A stretch of 64,000 nt of DNA from Fallopia convolvulus (lineage: Eukaryota > Streptophyta > Magnoliopsida > Caryophyllales > Polygonaceae): contig OZ024737.1 of NCBI GenBank assembly GCA_964016875.1, forward strand, positions 37,697,683-37,761,682, read 5' to 3'. The notes below the pieces were generated by a model. That model searched no databases and was not told the origin of the DNA. It saw only the letters and a list, made by a program, of their open reading frames with translations. This document shows positions 1 through 11,150 of this stretch, in pieces. The position numbers were made by a program, and so were the translations under genes. Each line of letters begins with the position of its first letter. Positions within the stretch are counted from its first letter, which is position 1.

Positions 1-153
1 TTCTTAGTTTCTATACACGTGCATAGATGCATGTTTCGGTTATTTTGATTCACACACAGCTAGTTTTGATACACATATATAAATTAGATGCACTTTTATT
101 GAGTTATTTTGACTCCAAAAAAGATTGGTTTTTATGCGCAAATACACACACAT

Positions 154-599
154 AGTTTTCATGTAGAGTTTATCAGTTGTGATGGACATACGATCACTTT
201 TGATGCACACATAAACAAGATGTACTTTTTCATTGTTTTGATGCGTACACAATTTGTTTTTATGTACAAAAAAATTTGTTATGATGTGCAAATGATAAAT
301 TTTCGATGCACAAATATATATCTATATAGCTATTGTTTATTCACATTAGGCTAGTTTTGATGCGCGTACTTACACTAGTTTTCATGTAGAGTTTATCAGT
401 TTTGATGGACATACGATCACTTTTGATGCACACATAAACAAGATGTACTTTTTCATTGTTTTGATGCGTACACAATTTGTTTTTATGTACAAAAAAATTT
501 GTTATGATGTGCAAATGATAAATTTTCGATGCACAAATATATATCTATATAGCTATTGTTTATTCACATTAGGCTAGTTTTGATGCGCGTACTTACACT
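154..599. repeat. Two-copy tandem duplication, unit about 223 bp
   Basis: A block containing 'atgtagagtttatcag', 'cacacataaacaagatgt' and 'tctatatagctattg' occurs twice in direct orientation, with matching points at 161 and 384 (period 223). The copies are almost identical. Within each unit the short phrase 'ttttgatgcacac' or 'ttttgatgcgtac' recurs, so the unit itself looks built from a degenerate short repeat that also fills 1-153. No coding capacity is convincing here. Confidence 0.9.
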
Positions 600-827
600 A
601 GTGTTGATGCAAAAAAAAATCGATTTTGATGTACATCCTAGCATCTTTACATGCCCCTTTTATCCATTTTTGTAGAAATATACGTGAATAATTGTAAATA
701 ATTAGGCAAACACAAGCTTTTAAATTAGAATGAAGATGAACTTGAAATTTTCTTCCGATATGGATAGAACTTGTATGCAAATTAAACTTTCTATGCAAAT
801 GGCTTCAATCAGTCTGATATTGCTCGG

Positions 828-1028
828 TTTAAACATTATTTTGAGTTCTTGCTTTCACATGAAGAATTGGGGTCTCTTAAATATTTTGTGGGCCTTGAAG
901 TGGCTCAAAGAAAGGATGGCGTTGGTTTGTCCAAAAGGAAATATGTGCTCGAGATTCTCGCTGAAGCCGGTCTATTAGGAGCAAAGCCAACTGCCTTTCC
1001 TATCACTCAAAACCATGATCTTAGCTAG
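828..1028 (+). pseudogene. Ty1/copia reverse transcriptase remnant
   Basis: Reading the frame that ends at the TAG at 1026-1028 gives a peptide with the copia RT sequence 'ELGSLKYFVGLEVAQRKDG', followed by 'LSKRKYVLEILAEAGLLGAK' and 'PTAFPITQNHDLS'. This is the stretch after the YVDD box in copia polymerases, where MKDLG..KYFLGLE and the LSQRKY..DLL phrases are conserved. No start codon, upstream RT core, RNase H or LTR is visible nearby, so this is a small orphan fragment. It abuts the GGGTCG-rich repeat at its 3' end. Confidence 0.85.
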
Positions 1029-1397
1029 GGATGTTCAACGAGTCATGTCACCCTGATCAATACTGACCCGACCCACAGTTTACGGGTTGCGGGTCGACCA
1101 ACTACTCGTGCGGGTCGAGTCACTAGTCAATTTTTTTCATTTTGTGGGTCGGTCGGGTTAAACTCGTGCGTGTAACGGGTCGATCCACAACCCATAATAT
1201 ATATATATATATATTATAATTTTATTAATATATAAAATATTTTTAAAAAGAATACATTTTTATATATTTATAGGTAAAAAAATCATTTTTTAACCCAATT
1301 GACTTAGTTAAACGGGTCAAATGGGTTGATCCGCGTCTCGAACTATTAGACCCACGACTATGCGGGTCGGGTCATGGGTTAAATTATTATTTTTTAC
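1028..1397. mobile_element. GGGTCG-rich non-autonomous element (hAT-like, tentative)
   Basis: The segment opens with 'gggatgttcaacgagtc'. It contains repeated 'cgggtcg' and 'gacccg' words at both ends (about 1065-1195 and 1310-1382) around an AT-rich core with a TA microsatellite at 1197-1215. Sequences with alternating gggtcg and gacccg words are common non-autonomous repeats in plant genomes. A shorter relative lies at about 44055-44175. No transposase and no clean target duplication are visible, so the superfamily is a guess. Confidence 0.4.
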
Positions 1398-1879
1398 AGG
1401 GCACGAGCAATAGCTCTATATATTATGCATATTTCTTATTAATAAAAAACCTCGAGGAAATTTCTAATTCTACAATTTTTTCAATGAAATTTGCAAATGC
1501 AACATCGATCCGTAGAATACGAAAAGACAGACAATGACAAATTTGCAAATGCATTGTTGTCATGTTGTGTAATTTATAACGTACGTACTTACTAATTATG
1601 ACTGTTGGTGGCATATTTATGCGTGACCTACTAAAAACGAAAAAATATAAGGAATTTGGAGTATAATTTAAACCCGATTGATTACTAGTAGTACCACCCA
1701 CAAATTTAAACAAGAGTATAAACATTTTTTTTTGCAGAATATATTTACTTATTTAGCTAGAAAGTGACATTGTTATTTTTTTTAATTAAAAGCCATTATT
1801 ATCTTGGATGGGTTCATACTTCATATATATCCGGACAAGTCGTGTGCCAATTTCTTCCGTTTTTTTATAAAATAACTTA

Positions 1880-2217
1880 CTCCCTCCGTCCTTAAGAATT
1901 TGTCCGCCTTTTCTTTTCGGTTGTCCCCAAAAAAAATTCCAACTCTATTTTCTTTCCATTTATATCACACAACATTTATATTTTTACCCTCATTCATTCT
2001 CATCTTTTACCTCTGTTATCAAACAAAAAATCTACCTCTCAAAACACCACTCAAAACACCATTTTAGTCTTTTCCTTTTCTTTTATCTTTCTTCCCACCT
2101 TTACCCATCAACATCACAACTTCCCTCTTCTTCCTATTGGTTAATTACTCTTCTTTCTTTTTACATTAATTTGTATTAATTTGGTAATTGTGAACAATCT
2201 TTTAGAGACGGAGGAAG
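1880..2217. mobile_element. Stowaway-type (Tc1/mariner) MITE
   Basis: The left end is CTCCCTCCGTCCTTAAG and the right end reads GAGACGGAGGAAG, its near-perfect inverted complement. The element is flanked by TA on both sides (1878-1879 and 2218-2219). Length is 338 bp with no ORF. The first 26 bases closely resemble those of the mariner element at 59107-63299. The subterminal words 'atatcac' and 'ttttaccc' also recur near the right end of that element, which suggests the MITE derives from, or is mobilised by, the same family. Confidence 0.9.
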
Positions 2218-2951
2218 TAAATGATTTACTTTGCATTGAAGGCGACCGGTGACAGTTCATGGTTCAGCAATGTGATAAATTCACTACAATCAAAGATTAT
2301 AAAATTTCAATTTCTAAGTTGATTAACTGTAATTCTTGGACATTATGGACTAGTCAAACTTGACTTGATTTATAAGTTGTACTAGTTTCTTTATAGAAAA
2401 CATCATTCAATAACAAATTATTGCTAATGCCTTTGAAACTTCAAAGTTCAACTACTCCATGATATTTTGGAGCAGTAAATTGTATTTACAAACTTTGGAC
2501 CACACACAGATGTATTGATATATACTACCAGCTAAGCCAGCAGCATCCACATTTTGTGATCTTTTTATTCTAATTAATAAATCCGGATGATGAAGTTTGG
2601 GGAGGACGACTTTTAAACAAAATATAAACTGTCCTAATCAGAAAGATGGTTCAAGTTTCCCAATGTCAACGATGATTGTCATTTCAACAGACAAAATTGT
2701 ACTCTCATCTTGTAATACGAATTTAACATCTTGATCTTAGATTTAAATACTTCATGGGTAGATTTAAATAAATCTTGATCGTTCGCCCCCCCCCCCCCCC
2801 AAAAAAAAAAATCTTGATCGTTAAATGACAATGGTTAGGATTAATTTTTCTTTATATCTTGATCTCCTAGATTTTTTATAAGGGGAGCTTCACTTGTTTT
2901 TTTTTTGTTGTCGTCTTCGTCGTCGTTTTTTTATATCTATTTTTAATTTTT
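2218..2951. other. Non-coding stretch, no gene seen
   Basis: AT-rich sequence with no convincing ORF. It contains a run of about 14 C followed by about 11 A near 2787-2811, flanked on both sides by the word 'aatcttgatcgtt', so a short local duplication surrounds the homopolymers. Confidence 0.5.
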
Positions 2952-3356
2952 AAAGTCTGGTAGGCAATCATACGAGAGACGTGGGTGGTCATGCATCTTC
3001 ACATGTTTGGTAGGCATGTATATAAGTCTAGTGAGAGGTTTCATCCTAAAACAGATCTGACTTAGTCTGCACTTGATAAATCATGACTTAGAGACAACAA
3101 GTCATCTACAAGCCAAAGAAACTAGCCTAAGTCACACCATCATGGTAGGTTAGCATAAGGGGTAGTAGGGAGCAATTCATGATGCCCAACCCGAACAACC
3201 AGGAAGTAGATCCAATATCAAATATGCTCTGATACTATGTTAAAATTTGATGGTCCAAACATAAGGGAGACGTGGATCGTCCATGCACACTTGCGCGCTA
3301 GGCCGAGTATATATATAAACCTGACAACATTTCATCTTAAAATCAATTAGCAATAG
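2952..3356 (-). mobile_element. Degenerate TRIM retrotransposon
   Basis: Two diverged direct repeats (about 2952-3062 and 3242-3356) share the order 'gagacgtgg', 'tatataa', 'catcctaaaa/catcttaaaa'. Between them lies 'gctctgatacta' (about 3227-3238), the complement of the initiator-Met tRNA primer-binding site TGGTATCAGAGC with one change. This layout (short LTR, PBS, no coding internal region, short LTR) defines a TRIM, here on the minus strand. The same family occurs in better shape at 54449-54946. The copy is old and its LTR boundaries are approximate. Confidence 0.6.
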
Positions 3357-3610
3357 AAAAAATAACCTAATTACTTATATACATTTTTAACACATTTATT
3401 TAGTTTTATTTTTGTTTTATACGATATTATAGAGTTTTACACATTTATGGAGTATTGAATAGGAGATCTAGTTTGGTGCACATATCTATACTTTTCTCTA
3501 AAAATTACTTTTTAAATTCTTAAAATATGTGCACTCATTTTTTTCTTTACGCATTTCAAGGCAAACAAAATAGCATTTCATCAATCAAAACTACATTTTG
3601 TCCACTACAT

Positions 3611-4097
3611 GCATGGGCGGATCTAGGTGGGGGTGGGCGGCGGCGGTTGCACCCACATCTGGTCAGAGAAGCGATAAGTTTACATAGGGAGGTTTGAGAA
3701 CGAAGGAAAATTTTGGAATTTCGCCCCCACAGGGCGACCTGAGACGAGGCGAAGAAAGAGGCGAGCGGAGGAAGGTGAGGATGACTGGAGGAGGAAGAGG
3801 TGGAGGATTATGTGCAAGTTTGTCGATGATTCAATGGAGGAGGAAGACAAACCATGTGAATATTAGGAGCGAAAAAAAACACAAGGTTGTTTTAACCCTA
3901 ACTTTTAACAAAAAAATTGACTTTAGCCTAAATTTTAGGGATTCTAATTCAACCATTCGTACTCAAATCGCCATTGAGAATTGAGAGGCATGAGCAAGCA
4001 AGAGATCGACGAGGCTAACAACTAGCAGATGCTTCATATATTAAGCTATTTATCTACTCGAATTCCGCCCCGCTTCCAAATAATTGTGGATCCGTCC
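3611..4097. repeat. Possible TIR element with GGGCGGATC termini
   Basis: The left end 'gggcggatctaggtgg' is approximately inverted at the right end, 'ttgtggatccgtcccg'. The interior holds GC-rich purine tracts and an incidental 96-codon ORF without recognisable domains. Plant non-autonomous DNA elements with GGCGGATC-type ends are common, but no target duplication could be fixed. Confidence 0.35.
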
Positions 4098-7000
4098 CGG
4101 ACTACAAGAACAAGGCCTAAGTAATCTATATCGGATATAAATTTTAATTAGTAAATTTATGTGGAAATGAAGAAAATCTCAATATAAAATTCCTATATAT
4201 ATATATATATTTTGAATGAGGCTTGTGCCATTGAGAAACAAAATTATAAACTATAAGTACGTATTTCCTCCCTAGTTTAAGGAAAATATTATATAATTTA
4301 GGGCATGGTAGATTTCCATTAGAAATTCCAACATGTTTATATATATGGAATAAACCCAGATTCCGGGCCTTCTTGCGGCTATGAGTTTATAAAATTATTT
4401 ATGTCAAATTCTGAAGATTTTGACAGAGAATTACACACACAGTCACACATATATCGAATATAATATAACAAATTATTAAATATATAATATATGTGAAGTT
4501 TGACAAGTGTTCATTTGGAAGATTAACGGATACTTTGGATCCACGAAGATTACAAAGATTAATGATGGATTATAATAGCTATAAAAGTATTAACAATCAT
4601 ATAATTAAGACAAATTGTTAGTAGATATACCAAATAAAAGTCAAAATTGTAAATTAAGTATACAATTTTGCACGTTTAAAATAATACCCAAAAATATTAA
4701 GTGGGTATTCATTTTTTTTTATCAAAAATATCCAAGCACCCTCCAAGGTAAAATAAGAATTTTATTTCCTTTTTCTTTAATTGCTAAAAATCAATTATAA
4801 CTTTGTAAGGATTAAAAAAGATTTAGTAAATAAATTTGGGTAAAACCATTTTGGAAAATTTTGTCTTTCATATTCCACCATTTATAAAAAATAAAGCTTA
4901 TTCAGAAGGCCAATTTCCAAAACAACAAAACAAAAATTTACACAAAAACAAACAAACTCTCAAGCAACCATGAAACCTAGTTCCCACAATCAAGCCGCCA
5001 CCCTCCAAGGTCCAAATCCAACAGGTTTTTGGCTCAAAATCGAGCAATCGATCATCCACAATGGTGGGATGGATGGAGCTTCGTCTCCTTCCAAAGACTT
5101 CTAGGTGGTTCGTGAGCACCCCAATTGGCTCATCTTGTCCTGGGGTCATCCATCTGTGGTGTACTTCAGAAGGAAGTCGTCGGACTTTATCCCAGCTCGA
5201 AGGTGGTCATTGGACGCCGGTAGAGAGGCGACGCTAGGGTTCACTAACCCCCAAGGTTTTCCTACTCCATAACATTTCTGAATATTTGCTCGTGGATGTT
5301 TTAGATTCCACGACATAATTTAGTGATTCGATGAATTTGTTTATGCATCCTTATTACTCTCTTCCCCTATCAAAACACAAACCAAAGATGTCCTAAAATG
5401 CATATGTTTTTATAGGAAACTCATCACTAAAATCCCCTTATCCGTTGCTATCTTGATTTTAGTGATTGCGGTTTTTTTAATAACAATTGTCGTGGGGTCT
5501 TCAGTGGTTTCTGGAAAGATTAATCACTCCCAAACACTTATTAACATAATTCATACCTCTCTTAATAATCCACCCTTAGGTGATCTTAAATTACTTTTTG
5601 AAAAACAACATTCATCCTGCACAAAGGACTCTCGTTTTGGTTTTGGGGCCAACATGCTTGATTGGCCTTACCCAATCTTTAACTCAAGTTCAACCTCAAT
5701 TGTTGAAACTCTTACTCGAAACAATACTTTTCCAACCCATCAGTATTTCTTTACTTTCAATCTGATTCAAAAAGATTTGTTCGAAAGCTTTAATCTGATT
5801 ATTAAAAAGTGTGGGATTGAACGTATGGGGCGTTTCATCTTGCGCGCATTGTTTTTTTTATGTCCAACTAATTCTCTTATTGTAGGGTCTACTTGAAGCT
5901 ATCAAGTGTTGCGAACTAAAACTACTAACAAACTCAATTGGGAATCCTTTGATTGGGTTCACTTCCAATATACAATCAGTAGAAGTAACATGGAACAATA
6001 TGGTGTTTGTTGATGCCCACAAGCATGACGAGCCTCCATCAATAAGGACATCAACGTGGAGAAAATGATACACCATCACACTCAAAATCACCCAAAGAAA
6101 ATTGACTCGTTTACACGAATACCGTGAATGTAAAGGATGGTATATTTGTAAGACAAACACAAAAATATTTTCATTTGGTTTGGTTTAGAGTTTAGGATCA
6201 TGTTTTGCGCTTAATGACAAGATAATAGTTTCATTAAATTCGATTTATTAGTTTTCTCATTAAATGACAAGATATGTTATGTTGTGTGACATGATATTTA
6301 TGTTTTGAGACAGGATATTACTTGCATTTGGTTTGGTTCAACAATTTCATGTGTGAGGAGAGTTTTTAGATTGTATGATTCTGATGTGTTTTAATTATCA
6401 AATGGTTGGATGTTTTGCATTTATGATATCATATGTCGTCTTATTTTACTCAAACGTATGGTTTTATGAATTACCAAATGGTTACACTTGCAATTCTCTT
6501 TAAATCATATGAGATACATTTCCTCCAAAAAATTTGTTGTCTGAAAGGATAAATCCCTAACCTTATGTCTGTCTTCGTCTCTACAAGTTTCAAGGCCATT
6601 GAGTTTAAACTTTAAATCATATTTGAAGACTAGAATTTAACATGCAATGGAAAGGCGTTCAATGTATTAAAGTTGAGTCTGTAGTGGGTATGCTCTGTCT
6701 TCAAGTATGATTCGAAATCGAAATGGCCCAACAAGGCAATAGGAAGGCATGACATGTTCTACTTTTTTTTCCCTATCAACAACAAACTTGATAAATTGCA
6801 AAAAAGCTTAGTAAATAGTTCACTAAGAACAAAGGACAAATATTTACTAACTCGTTGTAATATGACAGAATATATTCGGTTGTATGACATGATAAAAATA
6901 TGTACTTGATAGGATATCTCATAATATATGGTTGAATTTTTTTAGCAAAAGTTTATTTAAAAGCTATTAACCTAAATCGGAAAATATATAGCTTATAAAA

Positions 7001-7827
7001 AAATTAAATTTAAAAAGTAATAAATCTAGATAATCTTTTATAAATTTGAATTCTTAGTTTATGTTGTTAGAATGGATTTTTTTTTTGTTTTCTCCATAGT
7101 ATGCATCAAAGGGAAATGTCTCTTAGGTTGTAAACTAAGGATCTTAGTTGTCCTATATGTCCATAAAAAATTATGTTTTTGATTTTAAGCGTTTTTTTGT
7201 ATGTGAAATGTTATAATATAAACACAATAATGTGAAATATGAGCCTCATCTGTTTTATACGTGAGCATATGCGTCTTAGACATGAACCCCTTAATACATA
7301 ACATGAATCACTAAAACATGAACCTTGTAGTAATAATGTATGAAAATGTATACCTTACTTATGAACCTTTAGTGAACCGTATATCTAGGTCTAAACTTTC
7401 ATATAATTATAAAAAATATTTATAATATGAACATGTGTGTCAAAGACATGAACATCTTGAAAAACACCCTAGTCCCAAAATTTTCACCCAAAAAATCATA
7501 TACATTGGAACCACCTTCTTATGATTAAGGTTCGGATCTTGTCTGACCCCACTTCTCTTCTTTTACTCATTTTACTCATTACTCCTTTTATTTCCTCTTT
7601 GGAGAATTGTCTATAAATGAAAAGGAGGAGCTTTCTTGGCCATCCAACCCATGTTGGCTCTAATCCATCTCACAACACTCATTTAGAAGACCACAAAAGT
7701 ACCTTTTCTACCGTTGTCTGATCTCTATATCATCAATTAGAACTCATCCATCCTTATTCTTGATACACTTTACCTTGTCTATGTCCAAACTCTTCCTTTC
7801 CCTTGCCCTATCCAACTTGTAAAGGAC
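4098..7827. other. AT-rich region without recognised genes
   Basis: About 3.7 kb with only short, low-complexity ORFs. The longest plus-strand ORF (147 codons, 5453-5896) opens on a non-ATG codon, has a hydrophobic start and no known domain. The word 'tgacatgata' or 'tgacaagata' recurs around 6220-6300 and 6860-6900, and 'catgaac' recurs around 7280-7450. The stretch at 4900-5260 is less AT-rich and may be an old gene or element fragment, but I cannot identify it. Confidence 0.4.
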
Positions 7828-8750
7828 TCATTCCTCACCTTTTTCATCCAACGCTTTGTACAGGACCTCGACCGATTTCTCTTTAGCCACTTCCATGGCT
7901 CTCTTGGCTTCTTTCTTTTTTTCCTTGTACTCTGCCAACCTCGCGTCCCTATCTGACTTCATACTTTGTAACCATGCTTTGTAGGCTAGTTGTTTCTCCT
8001 TTTCCTTCTCTTGAACCTCATCATTCCACCAAGCCACAATCCTTCTGTTATCGAAATTACCTCTCGACATACCAAGCACTCCACATGCTTCTCTTCAAAT
8101 GCACTCCGCCATCTTGCCACACATCTCGTTGGTGTCGCTCCTCTCATGCCAGACTCCCTTTTCATCTGCCTCCTTGAAAAAAAATTCGCGCAGGCTCAGC
8201 CCATTTGATTTTGATAGGCTCCACCACTTGATCCTCGATTGAGACATCTTATTTGTCTTCCTCTTTTTGCTCGACCACCTCAAATCCAAAACCAATAGCC
8301 AGTGTTGCATCGACAAACCCTCAAAATGAATAACTTTGCAATCCTTGCACTTTCCCCTATCCTCCCTCATAGCCATAGAAAAGTCAATTTGCGTCCTTCT
8401 CACCGTACTCTAGAAAGTGATTAGTGGCTCATCCCTCCTTTTGAACCACGAGTTAGAAAACCAATCAACCAAAAGCTGCTACAAAATCAAGCAGTTCTGG
8501 GCCACACTCGTTTCTATCATCAAACCCACGACCGTCATGTACCTCCTTGAACCCATCTATGGCCTTCCTAATGTCCCCATTGAAATCCCAACCGATTAAC
8601 AGTTGCTTTGTCCTAGGGACACTTCTTGTCAAGCCATCCAAGTCTTCCTAGAACCGTCTCTTTTCTTCAGAACTCAAACCTACATGCATGGCTTATGCAC
8701 TGATCAAATTCAAGATCGCCTCCCGTAAGATGATCTTTATCAATATCAGG
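7828..8750 (-). pseudogene. LINE endonuclease-domain remnant (RTE/L1 type)
   Basis: The minus strand read from about 8750 downward gives fragments of a non-LTR retrotransposon apurinic endonuclease: a 'SEEKRRF' segment, then 'NSWFKRRDEPLITF' followed by a stop, then 'RRTQIDF' and 'KCKDCKVI.FEGLSMQHWLLVLDL'. The linker before the polymerase follows, with 'WWNDEVQEKEKEKQLAYKAW' and a lysine/glutamate-rich coil. Order and spacing match plant RTE-like LINE ORF2. Stops and frame changes show it is dead. No poly-A tail or target duplication could be assigned, and the polymerase is absent. Confidence 0.8.
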
Positions 8751-9601
8751 TGGATAAATAAACAAAATTTGTTTATCAAACAATTTTTTATAATATATTA
8801 ATGTCATTCTTAAATAAATAATAAAATAGTATGTGTACTACATTTTATGTATTTTTAAACTAATACATAATTATTATTTCTAATATGTGAATGTCATTCT
8901 CTAAATAGTATTTATTAAAAATTCATGCTTGTCCTTGTAATAATTTAAGTTTTTAATTTGATTACAAACTATAAAATAATTCTTGTACATAGTATGGCAA
9001 ATTGATTAGTTTTTAAATTGTTTTTACACAAATATTTATATAAATAGATTTATAAGTTATATTTTCAGCTCGGGTTAGTTGAGAGCAAACTCCAAGGTGT
9101 GAACCAAGAACGATGTGCATCTATTAAGTATGTGCAAATATGGGCAAAAATGGCACATTTACATCATATCCAAAAACACAATATTTTAATGAGAGACTCT
9201 TTTGTTTGTAAATTACGGGTTCATGAATTAACCAACAAAGTGCACAAATCATTTAAATCAGCTTGTATCAACCAGCTCGACGTAGTGGTAGAAGAGATGG
9301 TGAAACTTCATTTTTCACCAAGTGAATCCAAAATATATTTCGCCAAAAGCAAAATGCCATACAATATTGCAGTTGCATTAAATTAAAAAAATATTTGCAT
9401 CTTCAATAATGGTGATGCACATAACCTAGTTTAAATATATAATGCTCTCTTTCCTTTCCCCCTTTCGAGCACCCCCAAATCCAAGAACCCTAGATCCCTA
9501 ATTCAAAACCAAATCGCTATTCTAATAGCTTGCTTCTTCCAACCTGGTTTAAACACTTTTGAAGGTAACTGGAGAGGAAAACATTAGGACTGAGATTCAA
9601 A
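8751..9601. other. AT-rich spacer, one unidentified ORF
   Basis: A 95-codon plus-strand ORF (9099-9386) has no recognisable domain. The remainder is A/T-rich with no repeat structure that I could define. Confidence 0.35.
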
Positions 9602-11150
9602 ATGATGGAGGACAACAATGAAATTATAAAACTAGTAGCCAATGAAGAAATACGAAAAGCATTAATTCAAATAGGTTCGAACAAATCTCCAGGACCAGAC
9701 AATGTTTCCTTGGGATTTTACAAGAAATACTGGGATATTGTTGGCTCAATAGTAACAAAGGTTGTAAAGAATTTTTTCCATTATGGAAAAATGCTCTAGC
9801 AAATCAACCACACATTCAATACTCTGCTACTAAACGAGATAACCTCAAGCCTATAAACCACTATCAACCAATAATTTATGCTCCAAAGTATATAAAATCA
9901 TTGACAAAATCCTTACAGATCGGCTAAAGAGGATAATAAACAAACTTATTCATCCGCTTCAAGGAGCAATTGTCGCAGATAGAGCAATACAAGATAATGT
10001 ACTCATAAACCATGAAATATTCCATTCATTTAGAGAGAAAAAGACAAGGACGATTGGGTGACAGTAAAACTAGACATGGAAAAAGTGTACCATCGTCTAG
10101 ATTAAGAATTTTTATTTACAACAATGGCAAATTTCGGATTTTGTCAACGTGTGATTGGATGGTAAAAGAATATGTACAAATTATTTCCTTTTCAGTATTA
10201 GTAAATAATGAACCCACAGATCTTTTTTGTCAGAAAGAGGACTAAAACAAGGTGACCCAATAACCTCATTTTTTTCATATTAGGTATAGAAATCCTAGCA
10301 AGCAGACAAGCTAGGGAGACTACTAAGAATTCAATTGGTTTTGCTTTAGGTCAGGCATGTACAAAAAAAATATCCCTTTTTAGCATTTGTCGACGACATT
10401 ATCATATTTACGAAAGCTAATCAGAATGTGTATGATCTCAGGCCAAAAGGTAAACTACCATAAATCAACCTTTCAAACATAAAAACAAGTGAACAATTAA
10501 CAAAAACAACGAATCCAACAAGCCCTGAAATTTCAAAACCATGATAGACCTAGAACAATATCTTGGGTGTCCCATTATTAGCGGACGGGTTAATAATGAA
10601 ACCATTAAAGGAACTGTAGGAAAAGCAAAGTCACAACTAAGTAAGTGGAAAATTAATTCATTATCACAAGAAGGACGCACAATACTTATAAGACCCAACC
10701 TTGAAACAAAATCGAACTTTTTTATGCAAAGTTTTATGCTACCAACAAAATTGTATACACAATGAATTAGATCGGATCAACTAAGGATTCTTGTGGATAA
10801 ACTGAGGATGCTACTTATAAGATCCAACCTTGCAACAAAACTGGACTTTCTTATGCAAAGTTTTATACTACCAACAAGTATACACAATTAATTAGATAAG
10901 ATCAATTGAGGATTCTTGTGGAATAAAGACCAGAATTATAACCCACTAACCGGTTGGGATAAAATCTATAAAATATAAACCAAAAACATACGGAGGACTA
11001 GGCATAAGGAAAAATGAACATATTAACATAGTGTTACAAATCAAACTACTATCAAAAATACTCGCAAAACCGAACCTAAATAACTGGATTTAAAAATCAG
11101 ATACATGCCTGAAAATTAAAAAAAAAAATTCTATAGAAAACTGACATTAA
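9602..11150 (+). pseudogene. L1-type LINE reverse transcriptase remnant
   Basis: The first part encodes 'EIRKALIQIGSNKSPGPDN', the start of the L1 reverse transcriptase palm, followed by 'FYKKYWDIVGSIV'. After several stops and frameshifts come a 'VTVKLDMEKVYHRLD' segment, then 'FAFVDDIIIFTKA' (the (F/Y)xDD active-site box) near 10380-10420. Next come the post-catalytic 'YLGCPIISGRVN' and 'KAKSQLSKWKINSLSQEGR' at about 10556-10680. The domain order is correct on the plus strand but the ORF is riddled with stops. A segment near the 3' end is tandemly duplicated. Confidence 0.85.
10671..10925. repeat. Tandem duplication inside the LINE remnant, period about 127 bp
   Basis: The phrases 'acttataaga', 'atgcaaagtttta', 'taccaaca' and 'gaggattcttgtgga' occur twice in the same order (from about 10671 and about 10798), with around ten differences. 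The duplication therefore predates much of the decay. Confidence 0.75.

Noticed and set aside
5453..5896. 147-codon plus-strand ORF as a membrane protein gene
   Set aside because: It opens at TTG, has no recognisable family, and sits in an AT-rich region; the hydrophobic start is a weak signal.
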